Assembly: GCF_008085905.1 (NCBI RefSeq)
Contig: NZ_VSFF01000011.1
Coordinates: forward strand, 124,001-188,000
DNA from: Actinomadura syzygii
GTDB taxonomy: Bacteria; Actinomycetota; Actinomycetes; Streptosporangiales; Streptosporangiaceae
Length of the DNA: 64,000 nucleotides
Direction of reading: 5' to 3'
Part shown: positions 18,358 to 26,623 of the stretch, in pieces
Position numbering within the stretch: position 1 is the stretch's first letter
Layout: each line of letters begins with the position of its first letter
Program-made: the position numbers and the translations under genes
Notes under the pieces: model-generated
What the model saw: the letters and a program-made list of their open reading frames with translations, nothing else
What the model was told of the DNA's origin: nothing
Databases searched by the model: none

Positions 18358-19474
18358 CGTGCTGGACGACATCGCCGCCTGGTACGCGGCGGGGGAGACG
18401 TTCGGGCTCGCGACCGTCGTGAACACCTTCCGCAGCGCGCCGCGCCCGCCGGGCGCGGCGATGGCGGTGTCGGCGGGCGGCGAGGTCGCGGGCAGCGTGT
18501 CCGGCGGCTGTGTGGAGGGCGCCGTCTACGACCTGGCGCAGGAGGTGCTGGCGAGCGGGCGGCCGGTCGTCCAGCGGTACGGGGTGAGCGACGACGACGC
18601 GTTCGCCGTCGGCCTGACCTGCGGCGGCATCCTGGACGTGCTGGTGGAGCCGGTCGGCCCCGCGACGTTCCCGGAGTTCGCCGAGGTCGCCGCCGCGATC
18701 GCGGCGCACGAGCCGGTCGCCGTCGCGACCGTCGTCGCCGGGCCGGGCACGGTCGGCGCCCGCCGGGTGGTGTGGGCCGGCCGCGCGTCCGGGTCGCTCG
18801 CGCCCGGCGAGCCGCACGCCGCCCGCCTCGACGCCGCCGTCGACGACGACGCGCGCGGCATGCTCGCCCAGGGCCTCACCGGCCAGCGGCACTACGGCCG
18901 GGAGGGGGAGCGGCGGCTGGACGAGCTGACCGTCTTCGTCCACTCGTTCGCCCCGCCGCCCCGGCTGCTCGTGTTCGGCGCGATCGACTTCGCCGCCGCC
19001 GTCGCCCGGATCGGCAAGTTCCTCGGCTACCACGTGACGGTGTGCGACGCCCGCCCGGTGTTCGCGACGCCGAAGCGGTTCCCGGACGCCGACGAGGTCG
19101 TGGTCAAGTGGCCGCACAAGTTCCTGGAGGAGACAGGCGGCGGCGTCGACGGGCGGACGGCGATCTGCGTCCTGACCCACGACCCGAAGTTCGACGTCCC
19201 GCTGCTGGAGGTGGCGCTCCGCACGGGCGCCGGGTACGTCGGCGCGATGGGGTCGCGGCGCACCCACGACGACCGGCTCGCCCGGCTCCGCGAGGCGGGG
19301 GTGTCCGAGGCGGAGCTGTCCCGGCTGCGCTCGCCGATCGGGCTGGACCTCGGCGCCCGGACGCCGGAGGAGACCGCCGTGTCGATCGCGGCGGAGCTCG
19401 TCCAGCTCCGCTGGGGCGGCTCGGGACGCCCGCTCACCGACACCAGCGGCCGCATCCACGCCGACACGCAATGA
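18350..19474 (+). CDS. xdhC: XdhC/CoxF-family molybdenum cofactor sulfuration and insertion factor
   Basis: 374 residues, ATG 18350 with GGGGAGGAG before it. The N-terminal XdhC/CoxI domain has NTFRSAPRPPGAAMAVSAGG and SVSGGCVEGAVYDLA with the Cys that carries cofactor sulfur, plus LTCGGILDVLVEP. The C-terminal Rossmann domain reads RLLVFGAIDFAAAVARIGKFLGY, where the usual glycines are partly replaced (FGAIDFAAA), and GAMGSRRTHDDR. XdhC proteins bind sulfurated Moco and deliver it to xanthine dehydrogenase-type enzymes. Context between CoxE-like and MocA-like proteins fits. Confidence 0.93.
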   Translation: MRDVLDDIAAWYAAGETFGLATVVNTFRSAPRPPGAAMAVSAGGEVAGSVSGGCVEGAVYDLAQEVLASGRPVVQRYGVSDDDAFAVGLTCGGILDVLVEPVGPATFPEFAEVAAAIAAHEPVAVATVVAGPGTVGARRVVWAGRASGSLAPGEPHAARLDAAVDDDARGMLAQGLTGQRHYGREGERRLDELTVFVHSFAPPPRLLVFGAIDFAAAVARIGKFLGYHVTVCDARPVFATPKRFPDADEVVVKWPHKFLEETGGGVDGRTAICVLTHDPKFDVPLLEVALRTGAGYVGAMGSRRTHDDRLARLREAGVSEAELSRLRSPIGLDLGARTPEETAVSIAAELVQLRWGGSGRPLTDTSGRIHADTQ

Positions 19475-19480
19475 GCGGAC

Positions 19481-19486
19481 TACCCT
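19481..19486 (+). promoter_or_regulatory. -10 box of a possible leaderless promoter for the mocA-like gene
   Basis: TACCCT, 7 nt before ATG 19494. It would allow separate expression of the nucleotidyltransferase although it lies only 19 bp after xdhC. Confidence 0.45.
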
Positions 19487-19493
19487 CGCGGGG

Positions 19494-20114
19494 ATGACGG
19501 TGCGCGTGGATTCCCCGGCGGGCCTGCTTCTCGCGGCGGGCGAGGGCAGCCGGCTCGGACGTCCCAAGGCCACGCTCGAACTGGACGGCGAGCGGCTCGT
19601 CGACCGCGGCGTCCGGATGCTGCGGGACGCGGGCTGCTCCCCGGTCCTCGTGGTGACCGGGGCGGAGCCGATCGAGGTGATCGGCGCGGTCGTCGTCCCG
19701 AACGCGGACTGGCGGGACGGCATGGGCTCCTCGCTGCGCGCCGGGCTCGCCGCGCTGCCGCCCGGCTGCCCCGCCGTCGCGATCGCGCTGGTCGACCAGC
19801 CCCTCGTCACCGCCGAGGCGGTGCGGCTGCTGCTCGCGGCGCGCGAGGCGGGCGCGTCGATAGCGGTGGCGTCCTACGGGGGAGCGCCGCGCAACCCCGT
19901 CGTGCTGGCGGCCGAGCACTTCGGGCCGGTGGCGGAGGCGGCGGTCGGGGACGTCGGGGCGCGCGGTTTCCTGCGCGCGCACCCGGAGCTGGTCACGGCC
20001 GTCCCCTGCGACGACGTCGCCGCGCCCGACGACATCGACACGCCCGAGGACCTCGCCGCCTTCAACGCCGCCCTCAACGCCGCCCCTGACCGCCGCCCGA
20101 ACGGGCGGCGGTGA
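19494..20114 (+). CDS. Molybdenum cofactor nucleotidyltransferase-like protein (MocA/MobA family)
   Basis: 206 residues. The nucleotide-binding start is GLLLAAGEGSRLGRPKATLELDG (shown here as LLLAAGEGSRLGRPKA), followed by VVVPNADWRDGMGSSLRAGL, the metal-site region ALVDQPLVTAEAV, and the C-terminal DIDTPEDLAAF. This is the pattern of MocA-type CTP:molybdopterin cytidylyltransferases; xanthine-dehydrogenase-family enzymes of the CoxL/aldehyde oxidase kind in bacteria often need the cytosine dinucleotide cofactor. CTP versus GTP preference cannot be read here. Its 3' end overlaps the minus-strand marR gene by 41 bp, tail to tail. Confidence 0.88.
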   Translation: MTVRVDSPAGLLLAAGEGSRLGRPKATLELDGERLVDRGVRMLRDAGCSPVLVVTGAEPIEVIGAVVVPNADWRDGMGSSLRAGLAALPPGCPAVAIALVDQPLVTAEAVRLLLAAREAGASIAVASYGGAPRNPVVLAAEHFGPVAEAAVGDVGARGFLRAHPELVTAVPCDDVAAPDDIDTPEDLAAFNAALNAAPDRRPNGRR

Positions 20115-20562
20115 CGGCGCGCTCGTAGGCGAGCAGCGTGTCGACGAACATCCGCCGCTGCGCCGGGGTCAGCGGCTCCAGGGCGGTGCGCCAGGCCCCG
20201 GCGCCCTGGCCGAGCCACCCGTTGATCGCGGGCAGGTGCTCGGCGGCGACGCTGACGATCGTGCGGCGCCGGTCGGCCGGGTCCTCGCGGCGCTCCAGGA
20301 TGCCCTGGCGGCTGAGGTCGCCGACCATCAGGGACACCGTCGCGGGCGCCACCTCCAGCCGTCCGGCCAGCGCGTTCACCGTCAGCGGGCCGTCGAACAG
20401 CAGGTAGGCGAGCAGCGACAGGTGGCGCGGCGCGAGGTCGAAGGACGACAGCTCCGCGGGCACCCTGATCCGCTTGGCGGCCGACACCAGCCGCGGCATC
20501 AGCAGCAGCATCGTGCGGATGCCGTCGTCGACGTCCGGTCCGGCGCTCTCCTCGGTTGACAT
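20074..20562 (-). CDS. MarR-family transcriptional regulator
   Basis: 162 residues from ATG 20562, chosen over a TTG five codons upstream because GGAG precedes the ATG at good spacing. The winged helix is clear: LSLLAYLLFDGPLTVNALAGRLEVA, APATVSLMVGDLSRQGILER, and the wing REDPADRRRTIVSV. The N- and C-terminal helices form the dimer. It is divergent from the F420/hemerythrin fusion gene across an AT-rich 89-bp gap with palindromes, so it probably represses both. A redox or phenolic signal would suit the neighbour, but the ligand is unknown. Confidence 0.9.
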   Translation of the reverse strand: MSTEESAGPDVDDGIRTMLLLMPRLVSAAKRIRVPAELSSFDLAPRHLSLLAYLLFDGPLTVNALAGRLEVAPATVSLMVGDLSRQGILERREDPADRRRTIVSVAAEHLPAINGWLGQGAGAWRTALEPLTPAQRRMFVDTLLAYERAVTAARSGGGQGRR

Positions 20563-20598
20563 GCGCTCCGCGTCCAAAATAGCTTTGTTTCATTAAAG

Positions 20599-20614
20599 GC
20601 TTTGCTCGCAAAGC
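20599..20614. promoter_or_regulatory. Palindrome, likely MarR operator
   Basis: GCTTTG-CTCG-CAAAGC, perfect 6-bp arms, in an AT-rich patch (20576-20618) that stands out in a 73 percent GC window. CTTTG recurs at 20583 and AAAG at 20594. It lies between the divergent marR and oxidoreductase genes. Confidence 0.6.
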
Positions 20615-20651
20615 AAAGTGATCCGGTCGCGTCCAGGATAGGAGACCGCGC

Positions 20652-21506
20652 ATGACCGAGCCCGGCGAGTCGGACCTGCTCGTCCTCGTCAGCACCGGCC
20701 GCAGGAGCGGACGGCGGCACTCCACGGAGCTCGCGTACCTGGCGGACGGGGACCGCCTGCTCGTCTTCGCGTCCAACGCGGGGAGCCCGCGCGACCCCGA
20801 CTGGTACCGCAACGTGCGCGCCGACCCGCGCGTGGCCGTGAAGGTGGTCGTGAAGGCGGGCGGCGAGGCGGGCGGCGAGGCGGGCGGCGAGACCTTCGAC
20901 GGCGTCGCGTTCCCGGTCGAGGGGGACGAGCGGGACGAGCTGTTCGCCCGCCAGGCCGCCCGTCACCCCGCGTATGCCGAGTACCAGCGGATGACCGACC
21001 GCGTCATCCCGGTCGTGGAGATCCATCGCGGGTTCCTCGACGGGCGCGCGTGGGCGCTCGGCGACGAACTGGTGAAGATCCACGACGGCCTGCGCGCGGA
21101 CCTCGCCGCGCTCCGCGCCGACGTCCGGGGCTTCCGGCGTGGCGCGGCTCCCGGCCTCGCGGACCAGTTGAGGGAGCACTGCGTCTCGGTGTGCGACGTC
21201 CTCGGGCAGCATCACGACAACGAGGAGGGACGCGCCTTCCCCCGGCTGGAGCGCGAGTTCCCCGGCCTCGCCCCGGTGCTCGGCAGGCTGCGCCGTGAGC
21301 ACGTCGCCGTCACCGAGAACCGGCGCAGGCTGGAGAAACTCCTCGACGACCCGGCCTCGCGCGACCTCGGCCACGTCGGGGCGGAACTGGACCGGATGAC
21401 CGCCGAGCTGGACGCGCATTTCGCGTACGAGGAGGAGCAGCTCCGCGCCCTGCTCAACGCCGTCGGCCCGCGCTGGCGGCCCGTCTCAGGGCCGGGGCGC
21501 CGCTAG
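20652..21506 (+). CDS. Fusion of a deazaflavin (F420)-dependent nitroreductase-like domain and a hemerythrin domain
   Basis: 284 residues, ATG 20652 with TAGGAGA upstream. Residues 1-130 match the DUF385/Ddn-type F420 fold: LVSTGRRSGRRHSTELAYL, LLVFASNAGSPRDPDWYRNV, DPRVAVKVVV, and DELFARQAARHPAYAEYQRM. Residues 135-270 form a four-helix hemerythrin-like domain with iron-ligand candidates in VKIHDGLR, REHCVSVCD, GQHHDNEEGRAF, RREHVAVTEN and DAHFAYEEEQL. A flavin-like reductase joined to a di-iron oxygen/NO sensor suggests redox control or oxygen/NO detoxification; this is inference. Three AGGE repeats (residues 69-80) are coded by 12-bp tandem units. Divergent from marR. Confidence 0.85.
   Translation: MTEPGESDLLVLVSTGRRSGRRHSTELAYLADGDRLLVFASNAGSPRDPDWYRNVRADPRVAVKVVVKAGGEAGGEAGGETFDGVAFPVEGDERDELFARQAARHPAYAEYQRMTDRVIPVVEIHRGFLDGRAWALGDELVKIHDGLRADLAALRADVRGFRRGAAPGLADQLREHCVSVCDVLGQHHDNEEGRAFPRLEREFPGLAPVLGRLRREHVAVTENRRRLEKLLDDPASRDLGHVGAELDRMTAELDAHFAYEEEQLRALLNAVGPRWRPVSGPGRR
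20856..20891 (+). repeat. 12-bp tandem repeat, 3 copies, in the F420 domain
   Basis: GCGGGCGGCGAG three times without change, coding AGGE three times in what is a surface loop of the family. Confidence 0.85.
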
Positions 21507-22738
21507 GACGGGGGCAGGACGCTCTCGTCCAGCGCGCCGCAGTCGACCGCGCGGCGGAGCCGGGACGTCAGCGCCCGGATGGTGGCGGGCTCGTCCAGGA
21601 CGCCGCCCGCGTTGCCCGCCGCCTGCTCGTGCCACGCCCGGACCCGTCCGATCACGTCGTCCACCCCGGACAGGTGGAACGCGTACACGGCGGCGTACCG
21701 GCTCGGCAGGTGCGCCGGATGCAGGTCCCAGCCCTGGTAGAAGCCGTGCCGCAGCGAGTGCCTGACGTGCGCGGCGTGCGTCGCCCACGTCGCGTTGACC
21801 TCGTCGGGGCCGTCGTTGCGCGGGATGACGTTGGTGGAGCCGTCCGACAGCCGGACGCCGGTGCCCGCGAACGACACCTGCATGACGTGCCGGGCGAAGT
21901 CGCAGGCCGGGTGGTCGAGCCGCTGCTCGTGCGGCGGCAGCCCGAGCGCGGCCGTGTAGTCGAACACGCCGAAGTGGGCGGCGGTCAGCCGGCCCGCCGC
22001 GGACTCGGCGATGGCGCGCAGGGCGACGCGGCCGTCCCCGTCGAACAGCGCCTCGGGCGTCTCGACCTGGATCTCGAACCGCAGGATCCCGGACGGCAGC
22101 CCGAGCGCGGTCTCCAGCCGGTCCAGGTACTCGGTGAACAGCGCGACGTGCTCGGCCGCGACCACCTTCGGGAACGTGATCGTGAACCCGCCGGGCAGCC
22201 GTCCGAGCCGGTCGCGCAGCGCGGTGAGGAAGCCGTCGAGCGTCCGCATCGCGCGGTCGTGGCCGCCGTCCGCGAACGACTTGACCCGCACGCCCCAGTA
22301 GTGGGGGAGGCCCTTCACCTGGTACGCGGCGGCGACGGCCTCGACGACCTGCGCGACGTGGCCGTCCTCCTCGGCGTCGGGGCGGACGCCGTAGCCGTCC
22401 TCGAAGTCGATCCGCACGTCCTCGACCGGCTCGGACGCGAGCTTCGCCGCGACCCGCTCGCGGACCGGCCCGGCGATCTCCGGGTCCAGCCCGAACGCCG
22501 CGCCGAACGAACCCGCGCCCGGCGTGTGCGTGTTCAGCAGCCGCAGCGCCTCCGCGCCGAAGTCGGCGGGCGTCGACCGGGAGAACCGGTCGGCCGGGAC
22601 GTACACCGTGTGCACCGGCTGCCGTCCCTCGGCGCCGCCGGGGAAGCGCTCGCCGTGCTCGTCGCGGACGGCGGCGATGCGCGCTGACAGGTCGTCGAAC
22701 GAGGAGACGCTGAAGTTCACCCCGATATGATCCCCCAC
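21503..22738 (-). CDS. DUF6986-type aldolase/citrate-lyase-like protein
   Basis: 411 residues from GTG 22738; a second GTG at 22720 (start VNFSVSSFDDL) is also possible. The sequence has the look of the phosphoenolpyruvate/HpcH-CitE TIM-barrel superfamily: EDVRIDFEDGYGVRPDAEEDGH (acidic metal-binding strand, quoted in part as DVRIDFEDGYGVR), LRFEIQVETPEALFDGDGR with the Glu of the barrel, and HFGVFDYTAALGL. In Streptomyces such proteins lie near allantoin-degradation genes. Last gene of the minus-strand operon that begins with allH. Substrate unknown; cleavage of a small C4-C6 acid left from ureide breakdown is a reasonable guess. Its stop overlaps that of the hemerythrin fusion by 4 bp. Confidence 0.78.
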   Translation of the reverse strand: MGDHIGVNFSVSSFDDLSARIAAVRDEHGERFPGGAEGRQPVHTVYVPADRFSRSTPADFGAEALRLLNTHTPGAGSFGAAFGLDPEIAGPVRERVAAKLASEPVEDVRIDFEDGYGVRPDAEEDGHVAQVVEAVAAAYQVKGLPHYWGVRVKSFADGGHDRAMRTLDGFLTALRDRLGRLPGGFTITFPKVVAAEHVALFTEYLDRLETALGLPSGILRFEIQVETPEALFDGDGRVALRAIAESAAGRLTAAHFGVFDYTAALGLPPHEQRLDHPACDFARHVMQVSFAGTGVRLSDGSTNVIPRNDGPDEVNATWATHAAHVRHSLRHGFYQGWDLHPAHLPSRYAAVYAFHLSGVDDVIGRVRAWHEQAAGNAGGVLDEPATIRALTSRLRRAVDCGALDESVLPPS

Positions 22739-22748
22739 CCCGTGCCTG

Positions 22749-23687
22749 CTAGGGAACCTGTTCCGTGCGCCTCGGCCCGTCCTGGGCGGCCTGGATTCCC
22801 CAGGCGCCGGTGAACTCGTCGCCCGGCCGCAGGCTCCGCACGCCCTCGCCGGTCGCGAACGCGTTCGGCGGGCACGTCATCGGCTCGACGCCGAGGCCGT
22901 GCCGCGGGTCGGGGGCGTCGTCGCCGGTGTAGACCTCGATCCAGGGATGCGCCTCGTCGGCCCAGAGCTGAGCCGTCCGCCCGCCGCCGGACAGGATCAC
23001 CCACGCGCGGCCCTCGCCGTCGCGGTTCAGCTCGGCGTACGCGTTGTCGATCCGGCGGCCGTCGAGCAGGGGACCGGTGCGCAGGTCGTAGAAGGTGCCG
23101 GTGACGTCCTCGGACGGCCCGGACGGGATCTTCCGGTCGTCCACCGGGAGGTAGCGGTCGGCGCGGAGCGTCACCGCGCAGTCGTCGATCGGCTCGCCGA
23201 CCGTGAGGTACGGGTGCGCGCCGTGCCCGTACGGCGCGGTCACCGGGCCGGTGTTGCGGGCGGTGACCCGGACGGTCAGGCCGTCCGCCGCGTCCAGGGC
23301 GTACTCCGCCTCCAGGTCCAGCCGGAACGGGTACCCGGCGGCCCCGAGCAGCCGATACGCGAGCCGCACCCGCCCCGGCTCGTCCTCCGCCGCCCGCCAC
23401 GGCGCCCAGCGGACGAGCCCGTGCAGCGCGCAGCCCCGCTCCGGCTCGGACAGGTCGAGCTGGTGCGCCTCGCCCCCGAACTTGTACCTGCCCCGGTCCA
23501 CCCGGTTCGGCCACGGGATCAGGAGCTGCCCGTACGCGGCCGGGGCGGGCTCGTCCGCGCCGTGCGGCAGGACCACCGGCCGCCCCTCGTACGTCAGCTC
23601 GCGCAGCGCCGCGCCCGCCTCGGTCACGACGGCCTGGTACGGCCCCGCGCTCAGCGCGTACTGCTCCCCGGTGATCGCTCCGCTCAT
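22749..23687 (-). CDS. Aldose 1-epimerase family protein
   Basis: 312 residues from ATG 23687 (MSGAITGEQYALSAG), 29 bp after allG and 10 bp before the aldolase-like gene. Galactose-mutarotase fold: QLLIPWPNRVDRGRYKFGG (substrate Arg region), CALHGLVRWAPW with a conserved His, GHGAHPYLTVGE with the catalytic His, and HGLGVEPMTCPPNAF with the catalytic Glu. Such proteins interconvert sugar anomers. A sugar role is not obvious in a ureide operon; family members may act on other cyclic hemiacetals, so its presence could hint at a cyclic intermediate. Starts with a poor ribosome binding site, suggesting translational reinitiation. Confidence 0.85.
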   Translation of the reverse strand: MSGAITGEQYALSAGPYQAVVTEAGAALRELTYEGRPVVLPHGADEPAPAAYGQLLIPWPNRVDRGRYKFGGEAHQLDLSEPERGCALHGLVRWAPWRAAEDEPGRVRLAYRLLGAAGYPFRLDLEAEYALDAADGLTVRVTARNTGPVTAPYGHGAHPYLTVGEPIDDCAVTLRADRYLPVDDRKIPSGPSEDVTGTFYDLRTGPLLDGRRIDNAYAELNRDGEGRAWVILSGGGRTAQLWADEAHPWIEVYTGDDAPDPRHGLGVEPMTCPPNAFATGEGVRSLRPGDEFTGAWGIQAAQDGPRRTEQVP

Positions 23688-23716
23688 GGAGAGGGCGCTA
23701 CCCAGCGAAAACGCGC

Positions 23717-25129
23717 TTACGCGGTCTCCGCCAGCGCGTGCAGAGCGTCGGTGAAGACGTTCGCCGGAGGTTCGACCAGACCGGCGCCGACCTGGCCCGT
23801 GCCCGGCTCGCGTCCCGCGATGCCGGTGTCGATGACGGGCAGGATCCCGGTGCGGACGACGCGCGTCACGTCCACGCCCACCGGGGTGCCGCGGAACGAC
23901 AGCAGCGGAATCTGCAGCACCGGGTGCTCGGCGAGGGTGATCTCGTACATCCGCTGGGTTGCGGCGAGCGCGTCCGGCACCTCCCCGCCGACGAACCGGA
24001 CGATCGCGGGTGCCGCGGCCAGCGCGAACCCGCCCATCCCGGCCGTCTCGGTGATCGCCGAGTCGCCGATGTCGGGGTTCGCGTCGTCCGGGCCGTAGCC
24101 GCCGAGGTAGAGGCCGTCCGGGACGCCCGCCGGTCCGGTGAACCAGCGGTCGCCCGTCCCGGACACCTGGACGCCGAAGTCGGTCCCGTTCCGCGCCATC
24201 GCCACGACCAGGCTGGAGCCGGGCACGTTCCGGGCCGCGTCCGCGCACGCCTTCGCCGCCGCCATGCCCGCGTTCAGGAAGAAGTGGTCGTTGCCCGCCG
24301 CGAACCTCAGCGCCTCGGCCGCGCGGCCGCGCGGGACGTCCTCGGCGGCGAGCAGCGCGGGCGCCAGCTCGCGCAGCAGCAGCGACGTCGCCGCGCGGTT
24401 CCGGTTGTGCAGCTCGTCGCCCATCTGGAGGGCCTGCGCCGCGACGGACATCAGGTCGAGCGGGCCGCGCCGCCGGACCGCCGCCCGCAGCGCCGGGCCG
24501 AGCACCTCGCCCATCCAGACCAGCCGCTCGATCACCTCCGGGCCGAACGCCCCGTACCGCAGGACCTTGCCGAGCCCCTCGTTCAGCGAGCAGTACGCGG
24601 TGCCGCCGTGCTCGGCGTCCTCGACCACCAGCATCCACATGGACGGGCTGACCACCCCCGCCATCGGCCCCACCGCCGCGTGCCGGTGGCACGGCTCCAG
24701 CACGGCCGCGCCGCGCCCGAGCTCGCGCTCAGCGCCGCGCGGCGTCTCGGCGATCCCTTCGAGCAGCATCGCGCCGATCAGCGCGCCGCGCATCGGCCCG
24801 GACGCCCGCTCCCACTCCAGCGGCGGGCCCGCGTGCAGGAACGTGCCGGTGTCCAGGCCGAGGACGTCCCGCGCCGGGCGGACGTCCACGAGATGCGGGC
24901 GGGCCGTCACCATCCGCCGCACCGCGCGGGCGTTGGCGTCCGCGTGCCGGGGGTCGCCGAGCACCGCGGCGAGCGCGGCCTCCGTCCCGGCGGGCGGCGG
25001 CCGCCAGTCGACCCGCTCCACCGGGACGGCCTGGTCCGCGAGCGCGTCCGCGAGCACCTCCACCCCGGCGGTCACCACCGCCGGGTCGCGGGTGAGCAGG
25101 CCGCCCAGCCTGTGCCGCTGGTCGGTCAT
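23717..25129 (-). CDS. allG: DUF1116 protein, oxamate carbamoyltransferase subunit AllG/YlbE type
   Basis: 470 residues, ATG 25129 overlapping the allF stop by 4 bp. Matches the YlbE/DUF1116 family: EPCHRHAAVGPMAGVVSPSM (in part), YCSLNEGLGKVLRYGAFGPEVI, AAGNDHFFLNAGMAAAKA, MARNGTDFGVQVSGTGDRWF and GDSAITETAGMGGFA. In E. coli the three proteins FdrA (AllF), YlbE (AllG) and YlbF (AllH) together form the oxamate carbamoyltransferase that splits oxalurate into oxamate and carbamoyl phosphate during allantoin use. All three are adjacent here. Assignment by family; activity in this organism unproven. Confidence 0.88.
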   Translation of the reverse strand: MTDQRHRLGGLLTRDPAVVTAGVEVLADALADQAVPVERVDWRPPPAGTEAALAAVLGDPRHADANARAVRRMVTARPHLVDVRPARDVLGLDTGTFLHAGPPLEWERASGPMRGALIGAMLLEGIAETPRGAERELGRGAAVLEPCHRHAAVGPMAGVVSPSMWMLVVEDAEHGGTAYCSLNEGLGKVLRYGAFGPEVIERLVWMGEVLGPALRAAVRRRGPLDLMSVAAQALQMGDELHNRNRAATSLLLRELAPALLAAEDVPRGRAAEALRFAAGNDHFFLNAGMAAAKACADAARNVPGSSLVVAMARNGTDFGVQVSGTGDRWFTGPAGVPDGLYLGGYGPDDANPDIGDSAITETAGMGGFALAAAPAIVRFVGGEVPDALAATQRMYEITLAEHPVLQIPLLSFRGTPVGVDVTRVVRTGILPVIDTGIAGREPGTGQVGAGLVEPPANVFTDALHALAETA

Positions 25130-26574
25130 CCGGCCCTCCCCTCCACCGGCGCGCCGTCGAGCAGGGCGAGGGCGTGCCGGGTCGCCCGGGCGTTGGACGC
25201 GAACACGTCCGCGCCCGCCTCGCACAGCGCCGCGGCCTGCCGGTCGCGGCCCTGCGGGTCGGCGGGCGTCCCGCACAGCGACACGACGACGGCCAGGTCG
25301 CGGCGGTCCGCGACCGCCGCCGCGACCGCCGGGGCGAGCGCGGCGGCCGGGTCGGGCTCGGCGCCGTGGCCGAGCACCACGTCCAGCAGCAGGACGCCGA
25401 CCTCGGCGTCGGCCGCCTCCTCCCGCACCGCCGCGAGCCGCAGCGACGGGTCGATCATCGGGTGGGCGCGGCCGCGGGTGAACGCGTCGTCGCCGAAGTC
25501 GGTGAACCGGTGGCCGCGGGACGCGAGGTCCCAGCCGAGGGCGTCCCGGGCGATCGCCTCCGCCTCGTCGCGGAGCGTCCCGCCCGCGAACAGGCCGCGC
25601 AGCGCCCGCCCTCGTACGGGCTTCGGATGCCGGGACCCGAGCCAGCTCGGCCACTCGGGGACCTTCCGGCCCAGCGCTTTCAGCACCTTCTCCGCCGTGC
25701 GGGTCAGGTCGTCCTCGCCGGGGACGGGCAGCGCGAACGACACCGGCGTGTCGAGCCGCCGCGCCGCCTCCCGGATCAGGTCCGCGACCTGCGGCGCGGG
25801 CGGCTTGGACACGAGGACGATCAGCTCGGTGCCGGGGTCGGCGTCGAGCGCCGCGAGCGCCGCGAGCGCGGACCGCCCGCTCACCTCCGGCGACAGGTCC
25901 CGGCCGCCGACGCCGAGCACGTGGCTCACGCCGACGCCGGCCGCGTCGAGCAGGCACATGAGCTGCTGCGCGCCCGTCCCGGACGCGGCGACGACCCCGA
26001 CCGGGCCGGGGCGCACCGCGTTCGCGAAGCCGAGGCCCGCGCCGCCGACCACCGCCGTCCCGCAGTCGGGGCCCATCACGATCAGGCCGCGCCGCGCCGC
26101 CGCCTCCTTGAGCGCGATCTCCTGCGCGAGCGGCACGTTGTCACTGAAGATCATCACGTTGAGGCCCGCGTCGAGCGCGTCCATGGCCTCGGGGAACACG
26201 TGCGGTCCCGGCACCGACAGCAGCGCGACGGTCGCGTCCGCGCGGGCGGCGGCGGAGCCGGTCGTCCGGGGCGGGGCCGCCGCTCCCGGCGCGGCGGGGG
26301 CCGCGGACGTCGCGCGCAGCAGGCCGTCCAGCGCCTCGCGCGCCTCCGCCGCGTCGCCGTCCTTCGCGCGGACGGCCACCACCAGGTCGTCGGGGCCCGC
26401 CTCCTCCGGGACGTCGAAACCCATCCGCCCGAACATCTCCCGGTTGAGCCCGGTGCCCATCGCGACCATCGCGGCGGCCACATCCGGCCGCTCGGACAGC
26501 GCCCGGCTCACCCGCATCAGCGTCACCGAGTCGTGGTAGCTCCCTCGCCGAACCTCGACCCAGTCGTCCCTCAT
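25126..26574 (-). CDS. allF: FdrA/AllF-type acyl-CoA-synthetase-like subunit of oxamate carbamoyltransferase
   Basis: 482 residues from ATG 26574, preceded by GGAGG at good spacing; an earlier ATG 10 codons upstream lies in the G-rich palindrome and is unlikely. The fold is that of succinyl-CoA synthetase alpha-type ligases: GVVAASGTGAQQLMCLLDAAG with GVGGRDLSPEVSGRSALAAL, LIVLVSKPPAPQVADLI, and earlier MIFSDNVPLAQEIALKEAA with VMGPDCGTAVVGGAGLGFAN. The N terminus (VEVRRGSYHDSVTLMRVSRAL) is typical of FdrA. Subunit of the AllFGH enzyme releasing carbamoyl phosphate. Between it and allH lies a G-rich palindrome of the window-wide family. Confidence 0.88.
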   Translation of the reverse strand: MRDDWVEVRRGSYHDSVTLMRVSRALSERPDVAAAMVAMGTGLNREMFGRMGFDVPEEAGPDDLVVAVRAKDGDAAEAREALDGLLRATSAAPAAPGAAAPPRTTGSAAARADATVALLSVPGPHVFPEAMDALDAGLNVMIFSDNVPLAQEIALKEAAARRGLIVMGPDCGTAVVGGAGLGFANAVRPGPVGVVAASGTGAQQLMCLLDAAGVGVSHVLGVGGRDLSPEVSGRSALAALAALDADPGTELIVLVSKPPAPQVADLIREAARRLDTPVSFALPVPGEDDLTRTAEKVLKALGRKVPEWPSWLGSRHPKPVRGRALRGLFAGGTLRDEAEAIARDALGWDLASRGHRFTDFGDDAFTRGRAHPMIDPSLRLAAVREEAADAEVGVLLLDVVLGHGAEPDPAAALAPAVAAAVADRRDLAVVVSLCGTPADPQGRDRQAAALCEAGADVFASNARATRHALALLDGAPVEGRAG

Positions 26575-26579
26575 GCCGC

Positions 26580-26612
26580 CCTCCGGTGGGGGGCGACCCC
26601 CCACACCCCCCG
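26580..26612 (-). repeat. G-rich palindrome between allH and allF
   Basis: On the minus strand it reads GGGGGG-TGT-GGGGGG-TCG-CCCCCC-ACCGG; GGGGGG and CCCCCC form a perfect stem around TCG. It matches the elements at 44.1, 57.4 and 63.5 kb in layout and lies in the sense direction of the operon. Flanked upstream by GAGCGGAGCGGACC, resembling the flank of the 57.4-kb copy. Confidence 0.75.
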
Positions 26613-26623
26613 GTCCGCTCCGC

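Noticed and set aside
22749..23687. Sugar catabolic operon around the aldose epimerase
   Set aside because: No sugar kinase, transporter or isomerase is nearby; the gene is embedded in the AllFGH operon.
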